Below are positions 50,253 through 59,422 of a stretch of DNA of 64,000 bases, one piece after another. The notes beneath the pieces were generated by a model. The model searched no databases. It was not told the DNA's origin and saw only the letters and a program-made list of their open reading frames with translations. The translations under genes and the position numbers were made by a program. How positions within the stretch are numbered: the stretch's first letter is position 1; every line of letters starts with the position of its first letter. The stretch is from VBDM01 sp035499735 (lineage in GTDB: Bacteria > Pseudomonadota > Gammaproteobacteria > Burkholderiales > SG8-39), in the NCBI GenBank assembly GCA_035499735.1, contig DATJYC010000001.1, forward strand, positions 1 to 64,000, read 5' to 3'.

Positions 50253-51041
50253 TCACTGGAATTTCCCGATGCGCCTGAGCTCGCTGAAATTGAACCAGAT
50301 GAAAAACGCCTTGCCCACGATGTTCTCGTCGGGCACGAATCCCCACACGCGGCTGTCGGCCGAATTGTCGCGGTTGTCGCCCATGACGAAGTAGTGCCCG
50401 GGCGGGACGGTGCACGTCACGCCCTCGGCATTGTAGTTGCAATTCTCCCGGAAGGGGAACGGCTGCGTGAACGGTACCGCGGCCGGCGTGTCGCTTTCCT
50501 GGAGGATGGCGTGCTCCACCCCGCCGAGCGTTTCCTCGAATTGCGACGAATAGTGGACGCGCTCGCGGTTGAGATAGTCGGCCACTTGCTTGCGCGGCTG
50601 CGGGACTCCGTCGATCGTGAGTCTCTTGTTCTCGTATGCGATCTTGTCTCCCGGGAGGCCGACGACCCGCTTGATGTAGTCGACCGACGGATCCACCGGA
50701 TAGCGGAACACCATGACGTCTCCGCGGTGAGGATCGCCGATGCTGAGGATCTTCTTGTTGAGAAGCGGAAGCCGGATGCCGTAGGCGAACTTGTTGACCA
50801 GGATGAAATCTCCGACCAGCAGCGTCGGCACCATGGAGCCGGTTGGAATCTTGAACGGCTCCACCAGGAAGGAACGCAGCAGGAAGACGATCAGGATCAC
50901 CGGAAAGAAGCTCTTCGGATACTCGATCCACCACGGCTCCTTGTCGTCCTTGCGCCGCTGCTTGCGGAAATAGAGCGCGTCCGCCAGGGCGAACGCCCCA
51001 GTGACCACCAGGAGCACGAACAGGATCAGGGCAAAATTCAT
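50253..51041 (-). CDS. lepB: Signal peptidase I
   Basis: The protein has 262 residues. Two N-terminal membrane segments precede the catalytic Ser69 in IPTGSMVPTLLVGD and the general-base Lys124 in DYIKRVVGLPGDK. Box E GDNRDNSADSR is complete. It cuts signal peptides of exported proteins at the periplasmic face. It is paired with lepA as usual. Confidence 0.97.
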   Translation of the reverse strand: MNFALILFVLLVVTGAFALADALYFRKQRRKDDKEPWWIEYPKSFFPVILIVFLLRSFLVEPFKIPTGSMVPTLLVGDFILVNKFAYGIRLPLLNKKILSIGDPHRGDVMVFRYPVDPSVDYIKRVVGLPGDKIAYENKRLTIDGVPQPRKQVADYLNRERVHYSSQFEETLGGVEHAILQESDTPAAVPFTQPFPFRENCNYNAEGVTCTVPPGHYFVMGDNRDNSADSRVWGFVPDENIVGKAFFIWFNFSELRRIGKFQ

Positions 51042-51053
51042 CGCGGGATTTCG

Positions 51054-52847
51054 CTACTTGTTTTCGACTTGGAGTATCGCAAGGAAAGCCTCCTGAGGTA
51101 TTTCAACCGTGCCGACCTGCTTCATGCGCTTCTTTCCTGCCTTCTGCTTCTCGAGCAGCTTGCGCTTCCGGGTGATGTCGCCGCCGTAGCATTTCGCCAG
51201 CACATTCTTGCGCAGGGCCTTGACCGTCTCGCGGGCGATGATGTGGGAGCCGATCGCCGCCTGCACTGCAACGTCGAACATCTGCCGCGGAATCAGCTCG
51301 CGCATTCGCGAGACCAGATCCCGGCCACGGTAGGGGGCGTTCTCGCGGTGGACCATGAGGGACAGCGCGTCGACCCGCTCCCCGTTGATGAGGATATCGA
51401 GCTTCACCATGTCGGCCGCGCGGAATTCCCTGAACTCGTAGTCGAGGGACGCATAACCGCGGCTCGCGGACTTGAGCTTGTCGAAGAAATCCATCACCAC
51501 TTCGTTAAGGGGCATCTCGTAGGTGAGCATCACCTGGCGTCCGTGGTACTGCATGTTCCGCTGCACACCGCGCTTCTGGGTGCACAGCGTGATGATGGCG
51601 CCGACGTACTCCTGCGGCACGAAGATGGTGGTCTCGATGATCGGCTCGCGGATCTCCTCGATCTTCGACGGGTCGGGCAGCTTCGCCGGGTTCTCGATCC
51701 GCACGACCGTGCCGTCGCGCAGCTTCACTTCGTAGACCACTGTGGGAGCGGTCGTGACCAGCGTGATCCCGTATTCGCGCTCGAGCCGCTCCTGCACGAT
51801 GTCCATGTGCAGCAGTCCGAGAAATCCGCACCGGAATCCGAAGCCGAGCGCCTGCGAGGTCTCCGGCTCGTAGTGCAGCGAGGAGTCGTTCAGCTTGAGC
51901 TTCTCGAGGGCGTCGCGGAACGCCTCGTACTCGTTGGCCTCGACCGGGTAGAGCCCGGCGAACACCTGCGGCTTGATCTCCTTGAAGCCCGGCAGGGGCG
52001 CCGCGGCCGGGCGGTCGGCCGAGGTGATGGTGTCCCCGACGCGCGCGTGCTGGAGTTCCTTCACGCCGGCGATCACGAAGCCCACCTCGCCCGCGGACAG
52101 GCGCTCGCGCTCCTGGCCCTTGGGTGTGAACACGCCGACCTGCTCGCATAGATGCTGGGCCTGGGTAGACATCAGCAGCAGCTTGTCCTTGGGCCGCATC
52201 GTCCCGTCGACCAGACGCACCAGCATCACAACCCCGACGTAGTTGTCGAACCAGGAATCGATGATCAGCGCCTTGAGCGGGGCCTCGGGGTCGCCCTTCG
52301 GCGCCGGAATCCGGTGAATCACGGCTTCGAGGATGTCATCGACGCCTTCGCCGGTCTTGGCGCTCGCCCGCACCGCATCCTTGGCGGCGATCCCGATGAC
52401 GTCCTCGATCTCCTGTATGGCGCGCTCGGGGTTGGCCGAAGGCAGATCGATCTTGTTCAGCACGGGCACGACCTCGACGCCCTGCTCGATCGCCGTGTAG
52501 CAGTTCGCGACCGTCTGTGCTTCCACACCCTGGCTCGCGTCCACCACGAGCAGCGCGCCCTCGCACGCCGCCAGCGATCGCGACACCTCGTACGAGAAAT
52601 CGACGTGGCCCGGCGTGTCGATGAGGTTGAGGTTGTAGATGCGACCGTCGCGGGCCGCGTACTGGAGCGCGGCGGTCTGCGCCTTGATGGTGATACCGCG
52701 CTCGCGCTCCAGATCCATCGTGTCCAGAACCTGCTCGGACATCTCGCGGTCGGTCAGCCCTCCGCATCGCTGTATGAAGCGGTCGGCGAGCGTCGACTTC
52801 CCGTGGTCGATGTGCGCGATGATCGAAAAATTGCGGATGTGTTGCAT
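51054..52847 (-). CDS. lepA: Elongation factor 4 (LepA)
   Basis: This 597-residue translational GTPase promotes 30S assembly and back-translocation. It starts MQHIRNFSIIAHIDHGKSTL (G1). G3 is DTPGHVDF, G4 NKIDLPSA, and the C-terminal LepA-specific domain ends KKRMKQVGTVEIPQEAFLAI. A terminator-like hairpin lies just 15 bases before its ATG. Confidence 0.98.
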   Translation of the reverse strand: MQHIRNFSIIAHIDHGKSTLADRFIQRCGGLTDREMSEQVLDTMDLERERGITIKAQTAALQYAARDGRIYNLNLIDTPGHVDFSYEVSRSLAACEGALLVVDASQGVEAQTVANCYTAIEQGVEVVPVLNKIDLPSANPERAIQEIEDVIGIAAKDAVRASAKTGEGVDDILEAVIHRIPAPKGDPEAPLKALIIDSWFDNYVGVVMLVRLVDGTMRPKDKLLLMSTQAQHLCEQVGVFTPKGQERERLSAGEVGFVIAGVKELQHARVGDTITSADRPAAAPLPGFKEIKPQVFAGLYPVEANEYEAFRDALEKLKLNDSSLHYEPETSQALGFGFRCGFLGLLHMDIVQERLEREYGITLVTTAPTVVYEVKLRDGTVVRIENPAKLPDPSKIEEIREPIIETTIFVPQEYVGAIITLCTQKRGVQRNMQYHGRQVMLTYEMPLNEVVMDFFDKLKSASRGYASLDYEFREFRAADMVKLDILINGERVDALSLMVHRENAPYRGRDLVSRMRELIPRQMFDVAVQAAIGSHIIARETVKALRKNVLAKCYGGDITRKRKLLEKQKAGKKRMKQVGTVEIPQEAFLAILQVENK

Positions 52848-52858
52848 CCCGGCCTACG

Positions 52859-52882
52859 AAAAAGGGTGCCGCTCGGCACCCT
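52859..52882 (-). terminator. Hairpin plus short U-run between degQ and lepA
   Basis: In minus-strand RNA, AGGGTGCC (52882-52875) and GGCACCCT (52870-52863) form a perfect 8-bp stem with a GAGC loop. It is followed by TTTT. It lies about 50 bases after the degQ-type stop and ends 11 bases before the lepA ATG. The U-run is short, so efficiency is uncertain. Confidence 0.6.
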
Positions 52883-52933
52883 CGCTGCCCGTCGCAAGAC
52901 GTTGAATTTTAGCGTATCGAGGCGAGATATGCT

Positions 52934-54358
52934 CTACCCGGACGCCGCCTCGCCCCGCACGGTGACGAACAGGTTGCTTTCCCCCCGCCGCACGTGAAGC
53001 GTGAGCGTAGTGCCGGGATTGAGCTGCGCAAGCACTTTGTTGAACTGCTCGGCGGAGCGCACGTCGGACGTCTGGCCTTTGCTCGTGACCGCGGTGATCA
53101 CGTCGCCCGAGCGTACGTCCGCCCGGCGGTTGCTCCGGACCTCCTCGACCATCACCCCGCCACCGACCTTCAGATCGCGCTTCTGCTCGGCCGTCAAGTC
53201 GACCACGACGAAGCCGAGCCGGTTGGCCGCCGCCTCGGGGGGCTTCCCCTTCCGCTCGCTGCGGCTCGCGACGCGGTCCTCGGGCAGCTCGCCCACCGTG
53301 ACCGTGATCTCCCGCGTCGTGCCCTTGCGCCATATCTCCACGCTCGCCCTGCTTCCGGGCTTGGTGCCGCCGACGATGCGCGGCAGCTCGTTCGAGCTTG
53401 AGACGGCCTTGCCGTCGAATTTCATGATGATGTCGCCCGCCTCGACTCCGGCCTTATCGGCCGGGCCGCCCTTCTCCACGGCGTTGACCAGGGCGCCAGC
53501 CGCCTTGGGGAGGCCGAACGATTCCGCCAGCTCCTTCGAGACCTCCTGAATGACGACTCCGATCCTGCCCCGGCTAACGCGGCCAAATTGCCGCAGCTGT
53601 CCCTGCACCTCCATCGCGACGTCGATGGGGATGGCAAACGACAGCCCCATGAAGCCGCCTGTGCGGCTGTAGATCTGGGAGTTGATACCGACGACTTCGC
53701 CGCGCATGTTGAACAGCGGCCCGCCGGAATTGCCTGGATTGATGGCGACGTCGGTCTGAATGAACGGGACGAAGTTCTCCTGGGGCAGGCTGCGGCCCTT
53801 CGCGCTCACGATCCCCGCCGTGACCGTGCTCGCGAAGCCGAAGGGCGAGCCGATCGCCACGACCCACTCGCCAACCTTGAGGCGGTTCGGGTCCCCCATG
53901 TGCACCGCCGGTAGCCCAGTCGCGTCGATCTTCAGCAGCGCGAGGTCGGTGCGCTTGTCCGCGCCGATCACGCGCGCCTTGAATTCGCGCTTGTCGGTGA
54001 GGCTGACCGTGATCTCGTCCGCAGCGTCGACCACGTGCGCGTTGGTGAGAACGTACCCGTCCGAGCTGATGATGAAACCTGAGCCAAGCGAACGGCTCTC
54101 GAAGTCTCGCGGCGCCTGCCCGCCGGGACCAGGCGGCCGCGGCGCGAAGCGGCGGAAGAAGTCGTACAGCGGGTCGTCTTCTTCGAGGTTCGGGACCTGG
54201 GGCGAGGTGCGGCGCTCGCGCGTCTGCGTGGTGCTGATATTGACGACGGTGGGACCCTGCTTCTCGGCGAGATCGGTGAAATCGGGAAGGTCCCGGCCCT
54301 GCGCATGAAGCGCGGGCGGCAGCCACAGAAGGAGCCAGACAAGCAGTACTCTCGCCAT
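52934..54358 (-). CDS. Periplasmic Do-type serine protease (DegQ/MucD)
   Basis: The protein has 474 residues. A signal peptide (about 1-19) is followed by a trypsin-like domain with His108 (LTNAHVVD), Asp138 (DLALLKID) and Ser211 (INPGNSGGPLF), then two PDZ domains. It is a protease/chaperone for misfolded envelope proteins. It is the last gene of rpoE-rseA-mucB-mucD, so it belongs to the sigmaE regulon. Confidence 0.96.
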   Translation of the reverse strand: MARVLLVWLLLWLPPALHAQGRDLPDFTDLAEKQGPTVVNISTTQTRERRTSPQVPNLEEDDPLYDFFRRFAPRPPGPGGQAPRDFESRSLGSGFIISSDGYVLTNAHVVDAADEITVSLTDKREFKARVIGADKRTDLALLKIDATGLPAVHMGDPNRLKVGEWVVAIGSPFGFASTVTAGIVSAKGRSLPQENFVPFIQTDVAINPGNSGGPLFNMRGEVVGINSQIYSRTGGFMGLSFAIPIDVAMEVQGQLRQFGRVSRGRIGVVIQEVSKELAESFGLPKAAGALVNAVEKGGPADKAGVEAGDIIMKFDGKAVSSSNELPRIVGGTKPGSRASVEIWRKGTTREITVTVGELPEDRVASRSERKGKPPEAAANRLGFVVVDLTAEQKRDLKVGGGVMVEEVRSNRRADVRSGDVITAVTSKGQTSDVRSAEQFNKVLAQLNPGTTLTLHVRRGESNLFVTVRGEAASG

Positions 54359-54404
54359 CGCGCAGTCCTCGGTTGTTCCGCGGGCGGAAGCCCCGGGCTT
54401 CTTT

Positions 54405-55388
54405 TTACTTGTGGTACTCCACCGCGTTGGCGACGTATTTTACGCTCTCTGGGGGCGCCTCGCCGACCACCGTTACCCAGTAGTTGCCGATCGGGCGGGT
54501 ATATACGTTGATCGCCCCTTGGCGCGAGAGGCCGGCCTGCGGGCTCGGCCGCTTGCTGTTAGCCGGCTCTATGAACACCGAGATCGCCGCCAGACCGTCC
54601 GACAGCACGATATGTCCCACGCCCCCCGTGCCCCCGACGGTACGCATCAATTCGGCGACCGTACGGAACCCCGGCGGCTTCGATCGTATCGTCCATCCCG
54701 ATTCGGCGAGGTTGGCCCGCGTCGCCGCGGAGTCCTCGATCCGCCAATCCTTGGTCTGGCGGGAGTAGCGCGGCCTGAGCTGGTCTCGGCCCACGGGCCC
54801 GATCTTGATCTGGGTGAAGAAGAACTGCTCCAGCATCTCGTTCTTCTCGTTGTAGGTCTTGGCCTGGAGCAGCATGCCGGTGTTGACGTCCGCCCAGAGC
54901 CGGTGGCCGTAGCGCATGCGATCCTTGGGTGCCAGGGTAAGGACTTGGCAGCTGTATCCGACGACACGCTCGACGTCGCCCTTCTTGATCGTGTAGTTCT
55001 CCGAAACGTCCTTGAGCTGCTCGGACAGGATCGCCGGAAACGGCCGACGGCCTGGCTGCTTGTCGATCTTCATCGTGCTGCTCGCCGGCAGATAGCAGAC
55101 CACCTCGTCGCCGGTGCGCACAATCTCCCGCGGAATCCCGTTGAGGGTTTCGAGCCGCTCGCGCGGCCCGGTGGAGTCGGCGACGTGAACGATGCTCGAG
55201 GTCTCGCTGCGCTGGCCTTGCTGATAGACGAAGGTACCCGTATAGCTGAGCTTCTCCGAGGCGGCATAGATCCGTTGCAGCCATTGCAGCGCGGAGGGGT
55301 CGGTCTGGGCGATGGCCGCCGATACCGGCAGGAGGAAGGGCAGCACCCTGACCGGGTGCCACACTCGGCACGCGAAATCTCCGGTCAT
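54405..55388 (-). CDS. rseB: Anti-sigma regulator MucB/RseB
   Basis: The protein has 327 residues with a signal sequence. The MucB/RseB lipoprotein-like N-domain (WLQRIYAASEKLSYTGTFVY) and C-domain (PPGFRTVAELM ... VGHIVLSDGLAAISVFIE) are present. It binds the periplasmic part of RseA and senses LPS or outer-membrane proteins. Its ATG overlaps the rseA stop by four bases. Confidence 0.94.
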   Translation of the reverse strand: MTGDFACRVWHPVRVLPFLLPVSAAIAQTDPSALQWLQRIYAASEKLSYTGTFVYQQGQRSETSSIVHVADSTGPRERLETLNGIPREIVRTGDEVVCYLPASSTMKIDKQPGRRPFPAILSEQLKDVSENYTIKKGDVERVVGYSCQVLTLAPKDRMRYGHRLWADVNTGMLLQAKTYNEKNEMLEQFFFTQIKIGPVGRDQLRPRYSRQTKDWRIEDSAATRANLAESGWTIRSKPPGFRTVAELMRTVGGTGGVGHIVLSDGLAAISVFIEPANSKRPSPQAGLSRQGAINVYTRPIGNYWVTVVGEAPPESVKYVANAVEYHK

Positions 55389-55900
55389 TTGCTGGCCGCC
55401 ACGCGTTCCTCGGACACGCCCCGAACGAAGGGGGCCACGCCCTGCATGGCGCTCACGTGCGAGTAGGCCTGGTGCGCGAGCAGGTAGTTCTCCACGTCGG
55501 AAGCGGGCCAGTCGACGACCACGTTCTCGGACGGAACGTCCGCCGTGGTCGCGACGGTGCCCGCTGCAAGCTGCGGGTCACCATGCCAGCCGGGAAAGGC
55601 CGTCCACGCCACCACGGCCACGGCCGCGGCGCTCGCCGTCGCGTACATGCCATACCAGCCGAAGCGCTTGGCCGCGCTCGCCGCGCGCTGCCGCGGCGCG
55701 AGCACGGTGGGTTCCTCGCGCAATCGCGAGATGACCCGCGGCGCGATTTCCCGGCATAGATGGCCGCGGAGCGCGTCGCCGATCAGATGATAGGTATCCC
55801 AGGCGGCGCGCAGCTCGGGGTCCGAGCGCAGGCGCGTGATATGCGCCTGGATCTCGCCCTCGAGTTCGCCGTCGATGATCGCAGATAGCTTCTCTTTCAT
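55385..55900 (-). CDS. rseA: SigmaE anti-sigma factor RseA
   Basis: The protein has 171 residues. The N-terminal sigma-binding domain (MKEKLSAIIDGELEGEIQAH; WDTYHLIGDALRG) is followed by one membrane helix around residues 85-105 (WYGMYATASAAAVAVVAW) and a periplasmic tail for RseB. It holds RpoE inactive until cut by proteases. It lies 2 bases after rpoE. Confidence 0.92.
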   Translation of the reverse strand: MKEKLSAIIDGELEGEIQAHITRLRSDPELRAAWDTYHLIGDALRGHLCREIAPRVISRLREEPTVLAPRQRAASAAKRFGWYGMYATASAAAVAVVAWTAFPGWHGDPQLAAGTVATTADVPSENVVVDWPASDVENYLLAHQAYSHVSAMQGVAPFVRGVSEERVAASK

Positions 55901-55902
55901 GG

Positions 55903-56502
55903 TCACCACCTCTTGTCCTTGCGAGTATCGAGCAGCGGCCGGAGCCGCTCCGCGATGGCCTCGCGCGCACGGAATATCCGCGACCGGACCGTTCCGATCG
56001 GGCAATTCATGATCGCCGCAATGTCCTCGTAGCTGAGCCCCTCAAGCTCGCGCAGCGTGATGGCGTTGCGCAGCTCTTCGGGCAGTTGCTCCAGGGTGTC
56101 GTTGACCGTGCGGGCGATCTCCGCCGACATCATCATGCTCTCGGGCGTGTTGATGTCGCGCAGCTGGTCGCCGTCCTCGAACGCCTCCGCGTCCTCGGTA
56201 TCGAACTCGGTCGTGGTCGGCGCGCGCCGGCCCATGGCGACCAGGTAGTTCTTCGCGGTATTGATGCCGATCCGGTAGAGCCACGTGTAGAAGGCACTGT
56301 CGCCTCGGAACGAGGGGAGCGCCCGATAGGCCTTGATGAATGCTTCCTGTGCCACGTCCTCTACTTCGACCGGGTCCCGTATGAACCGGGACAGCAGCCG
56401 TGCCAGTTTACGTTGGTACTTCGACACCAGCAGCTCGAAAGCATGCTTGTCGCCTCGCTGGGCCCGCTCGACCAGCTGTCGGTCGAGTTCCCTCTCATCC
56501 AT
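55903..56502 (-). CDS. rpoE: RNA polymerase sigmaE (ECF) factor
   Basis: The protein has 199 residues. Region 2 (YQRKLARLLSRFIRDPVEVE, DVAQEAFIKAYRALPSF, FYTWLYRIGINTAKN) and region 4 (LREVEGLSYEDIA-type LRELEGLSYEDIAAIMNCP, GTVRSRIFRAREA) are clear. It controls the envelope stress response. A possible sigmaE-type promoter lies upstream. Confidence 0.97.
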   Translation of the reverse strand: MDERELDRQLVERAQRGDKHAFELLVSKYQRKLARLLSRFIRDPVEVEDVAQEAFIKAYRALPSFRGDSAFYTWLYRIGINTAKNYLVAMGRRAPTTTEFDTEDAEAFEDGDQLRDINTPESMMMSAEIARTVNDTLEQLPEELRNAITLRELEGLSYEDIAAIMNCPIGTVRSRIFRAREAIAERLRPLLDTRKDKRW

Positions 56503-56561
56503 CCGCCGCCGTCCCTGAAGCGGTGCCGCGCTTCTGTCCGAAGTTGTCCACAGGCGGCGGC

Positions 56562-56567
56562 AGTATA
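56562..56567 (-). promoter_or_regulatory. Possible sigma70 -10 box before rpoE
   Basis: TATACT in minus-strand reading lies 60 bases before the rpoE start. No good -35 hexamer is found at 16-18 bases. Confidence 0.3.
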
Positions 56568-56602
56568 CCGTAGTGACTTCATCACCTCGGCGCCCGTGCT
56601 GC

Positions 56603-56630
56603 TAGAGACCGGGGCGCGGGGCAATAGTTC
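56603..56630 (-). promoter_or_regulatory. Possible sigmaE-type autoregulatory promoter of rpoE
   Basis: In minus-strand reading there is GAACTA (56630-56625), a 16-base spacer, and TCTCTA (56608-56603), close to the sigmaE pattern GAACTT-N16-TCTGA. It sits in the 142-base gap after ygfX. rpoE operons are autoregulated in related bacteria. Confidence 0.4.
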
Positions 56631-56644
56631 AGTATCCCGTAAGG

Positions 56645-57088
56645 TTATTCCGGCCCTTTCCGCGTCGCGCCCGGACGCCATCGCAGCCATACCCGGAGCT
56701 TGCGAAAGTCCTCGGGAGGCACTGAATCAGGCATGAGAACCACTCTTGTGCTTCGGCCGTGGGCATCCTTCAGCCCGACGATAGCCACCGCCGCCGAGAC
56801 GAAGTGGCTCTCGCCCAGCGTTCCCTCCTGCCAGCTTCCATCCCGATTCTTCCAGGAAGCACGTCCATCCTCGCGCAACTCCAGCGATACGGCTTGATTC
56901 GCCGTGCGAAGGAACGCCTGAGCAAGCGACTTTCCCAGGGACGCGAGAAGGAGCGCCCAGACCGCAAAGCGCAGCCAGCCACCCAAGCCGATGGAAGCGG
57001 CAGCCAGGGCGAGGCAGTGCACGACGGCGAGGATCCCGATCAACCTGCGTGACGGCCGCAGATCCAGGCGCAGAAAGGGTGCAGCCAC
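56645..57088 (-). CDS. YgfX-like membrane protein
   Basis: The protein has 147 residues. Two close membrane helices (LIGILAVVHCLALAAASIGL; FAVWALLLASLGKSL) are followed by a soluble domain with WKNRDGSWQEGTL and STRVVLMPDSVPPEDFRKLRVWLRW, in part. This is the pattern of YgfX/CptA proteins, the toxin-like partner of SdhE in E. coli. No sdhE is next to it here. It lies 10 bases after fabF. Confidence 0.75.
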   Translation of the reverse strand: MAAPFLRLDLRPSRRLIGILAVVHCLALAAASIGLGGWLRFAVWALLLASLGKSLAQAFLRTANQAVSLELREDGRASWKNRDGSWQEGTLGESHFVSAAVAIVGLKDAHGRSTRVVLMPDSVPPEDFRKLRVWLRWRPGATRKGPE

Positions 57089-57098
57089 GCCCGAGGGA

Positions 57099-58337
57099 TC
57101 AGGCGCGCCGGAAGATCAGGGTCCCGTTGGTGCCGCCGAACCCGAACGAGTTGGACAGCGCGGCCCGGATCGGCATGCGCCGAGCGGTGTTGGGCACGTA
57201 ATCGAGGTCGCAGGCCGGATCCTGGCTTGCCAGGTTGGCGGTCGGCGGCGCGACCTGGTCGCGAATCGCCAGCGCCGAGAAGATAGCCTCGACGCCGCCA
57301 GCCGCGCCGAGCAGGTGACCGGTCATCGACTTGGTCGAGCTCACCGCGAGCTTCTTCGCGTGATCTCCGAAAGCGCGCTTCACGGCCACCGTCTCCGCGA
57401 TGTCTCCGAGCGGCGTCGAGGTTCCGTGCGCGTTGATGTAATCGATATCGTCGCGGTTCATGCCGGCATTGCGCAGCGCATTCTCCATGCAGCGCGCGGC
57501 GCCGTCGCCGCTCTCCTGGGGCGCCGTCATGTGGAAGGCGTCGCCGCTCATGCCGTAGCCGGCGAGCTCGGCGTAGATTCTTGCGCCCCGCTTCTTCGCG
57601 TGCTCGATCTCTTCCAGCACCAAGACGCCCGCTCCTTCGGCAAGGACGAATCCGTCTCTGTCCTTCTCCCAGGGCCGGCTCGCGGTCAGCGGGTCGTCGT
57701 TCCTCGTCGACAGAGCGCGCGCCGAGGAGAAGCCGCCCACGCCGAGCGGAGTAATCGCGGCTTCGGCCCCTCCGGCGACCATGACGTCGCAGTCGCCGTA
57801 CTCGATCAGGCGGCCCGACTCGCCGATGCAGTGGGCCGAAGTGGTGCATGCGGTGACCATCGCGAGGTTGGGGCCTTTCAGTCCGTGCATGATCGAGAAA
57901 TTGCCCGAGATCATGTTGATGATGGTGCTCGGGATGAAGAAAGGCGAGATCTTGCGTGGCCCGCCCTTGAGCATGTCGTTGTGCGTTTCCTCGATCATCG
58001 GCAGCCCTCCGATCCCCGAGCCGATGTTCACGCCGATGCGCCCGGCATTGGCTTCGGTGACTTCGAGGCCCGAGTCCCTCAGCGCCTGCGTAGCCGCCGC
58101 GATGCCGAAGTGGATGAAGCGGTCCATGCGACGCGCTTCCTTCGGCGAGAGATACTGTGACACTTCGAAATTCTTCACTTCACCCGCGATCTGGCTGGCG
58201 AAGGGGCTCGCATCGAACAGGGAGATGCGCGCGATTCCCGGCTTGCCGGCGAGCGCGTTCGACCAGGCTTCGGCAACGGTGTTGCCGATCGGGCAGATGA
58301 TTCCTAGTCCGGTGACAACGACACGACGGCGGCTCAA
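57099..58337 (-). CDS. fabF: 3-oxoacyl-ACP synthase II
   Basis: The protein has 412 residues. The catalytic Cys164 (VTACTTSAHCIGE), His in NAHGTSTPLGD and His in SMTGHLLGAAG are present. It elongates acyl-ACP with malonyl-ACP, mainly C16 to C18. The only usable start is a TTG at 58337 (MSRRRVVVTGLGI), 24 bases after acpP. Confidence 0.97.
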   Translation of the reverse strand: MSRRRVVVTGLGIICPIGNTVAEAWSNALAGKPGIARISLFDASPFASQIAGEVKNFEVSQYLSPKEARRMDRFIHFGIAAATQALRDSGLEVTEANAGRIGVNIGSGIGGLPMIEETHNDMLKGGPRKISPFFIPSTIINMISGNFSIMHGLKGPNLAMVTACTTSAHCIGESGRLIEYGDCDVMVAGGAEAAITPLGVGGFSSARALSTRNDDPLTASRPWEKDRDGFVLAEGAGVLVLEEIEHAKKRGARIYAELAGYGMSGDAFHMTAPQESGDGAARCMENALRNAGMNRDDIDYINAHGTSTPLGDIAETVAVKRAFGDHAKKLAVSSTKSMTGHLLGAAGGVEAIFSALAIRDQVAPPTANLASQDPACDLDYVPNTARRMPIRAALSNSFGFGGTNGTLIFRRA

Positions 58338-58361
58338 ATCGACCCCGGCCGTGTGAGAACG

Positions 58362-58604
58362 TCAGGCTTTCTTGGAATGAGCGGAGACGTACGCGATGGC
58401 CTGCTGGACCGTCGTGATCTTTTCGGCCTCCTCGTCCGGAATCTCGGTCTCGAACTCCTCCTCGAGAGCCATCACGAGCTCCACCGTGTCGAGCGAGTCG
58501 GCGCCGAGATCGTCCACAAAGGAGGATTCGTTCTTGATCTCCGCTTCGTTGACGCCGAGCTGTTCCGCGACGATTTTCTTGACGCGCTGTTCAACGTTTT
58601 CCAT
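58362..58604 (-). CDS. acpP: Acyl carrier protein
   Basis: The acidic protein has 80 residues. The phosphopantetheine site is Ser37 in GADSLDTVELVMALE. It starts MENVEQRVKKIVAEQLGVNE. It has an extended promoter in front and a strong Shine-Dalgarno (AAGGGGGAAG). It carries acyl chains for the Fab enzymes around it. Confidence 0.99.
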   Translation of the reverse strand: MENVEQRVKKIVAEQLGVNEAEIKNESSFVDDLGADSLDTVELVMALEEEFETEIPDEEAEKITTVQQAIAYVSAHSKKA

Positions 58605-58651
58605 CGGGTTCTTCCCCCTTGTCTGCTGAGATCGAAATTCGGAAGGTGCGC

Positions 58652-58682
58652 ATTGTATCAGAATCGCATTGCGCTCTTTCAA
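58652..58682 (-). promoter_or_regulatory. acpP promoter
   Basis: In minus-strand reading there is TTGAAA overlapping the fabG stop, a 19-base spacer, and TACAAT preceded by TGA (extended -10 type). It gives acpP its own transcript inside the fab cluster. Confidence 0.5.
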
Positions 58683-59422
58683 GTCATGTACATGCCGCCG
58701 TTCACGTGCACCGTAGTTCCGGTGATGTATGCCGCCTGGGGCGAGGCGAGGAAAGCCACGGCCGCCGCGACGTCCTCGGGATTTCCGAGGCGTCCCAGCG
58801 GAATCTGCTGCAGCAGCGCCGTCCGCTGCTCGTCCGACAGCGCGCGGGTCATGTCGGTGTCGATGAATCCCGGCGCGACGCAGTTGACCGTGACGCCGCG
58901 GCTCCCGATCTCGCGGGCGAGCGAGCGCGTCATCCCCGCGATTCCCGCTTTCGCGGCCGCGTAGTTGATCTGTCCCGCGTTTCCGCTCGATCCGACGATC
59001 GAGGTGATGTTGATGATCCTTCCCGAGCGCGCCTTGAGCATGCCGCGCAGCACCGCCTTGGTGAGGCGAAACACCGACTTCAGGTTGGTGTCGATCACCG
59101 CGTCCCATTCCGCCTCCTTCATCCGCACCGCGAGGTTGTCCTGCGTGATGCCGGCGTTGTTGACGAGGATGGACACCGCGCCGTACGCCTTCTCGAAGTC
59201 GGCCACGACCGCATCAACGTTCGCGTCCACCCTGACGTCGAGCTGCACCCCCTTGCCCTGCACCTTGGCCGCGAGCAGATAGTCGCCGATCGATTGCGCG
59301 CCGGCGGCCGTGGTTGCGGTGCCCACCACGGTTGCGCCGCGCTCCCCGAGCATCAAGGCGACCGCCTTACCGATCCCGCGCGATGCGCCTGTCACCAATG
59401 CGCGCTGTCCCTGAAGATCCAT
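58679..59422 (-). CDS. fabG: 3-oxoacyl-ACP reductase
   Basis: This 247-residue SDR enzyme has TGASRGIGKAVALML (NADPH), NNAGITQDNL, and the Ser-Tyr-Lys set in ITSIVGSSGNAGQINYAAAK. It reduces 3-oxoacyl-ACP. Its start shares one base with the fabD stop (TGATG). Confidence 0.98.
   Translation of the reverse strand: MDLQGQRALVTGASRGIGKAVALMLGERGATVVGTATTAAGAQSIGDYLLAAKVQGKGVQLDVRVDANVDAVVADFEKAYGAVSILVNNAGITQDNLAVRMKEAEWDAVIDTNLKSVFRLTKAVLRGMLKARSGRIINITSIVGSSGNAGQINYAAAKAGIAGMTRSLAREIGSRGVTVNCVAPGFIDTDMTRALSDEQRTALLQQIPLGRLGNPEDVAAAVAFLASPQAAYITGTTVHVNGGMYMT

Noticed and set aside
57099..58337. TTG start of fabF as a frameshift or error
   Set aside because: The frame and N-terminus are standard for FabF and TTG is an accepted start; no disruption is seen.
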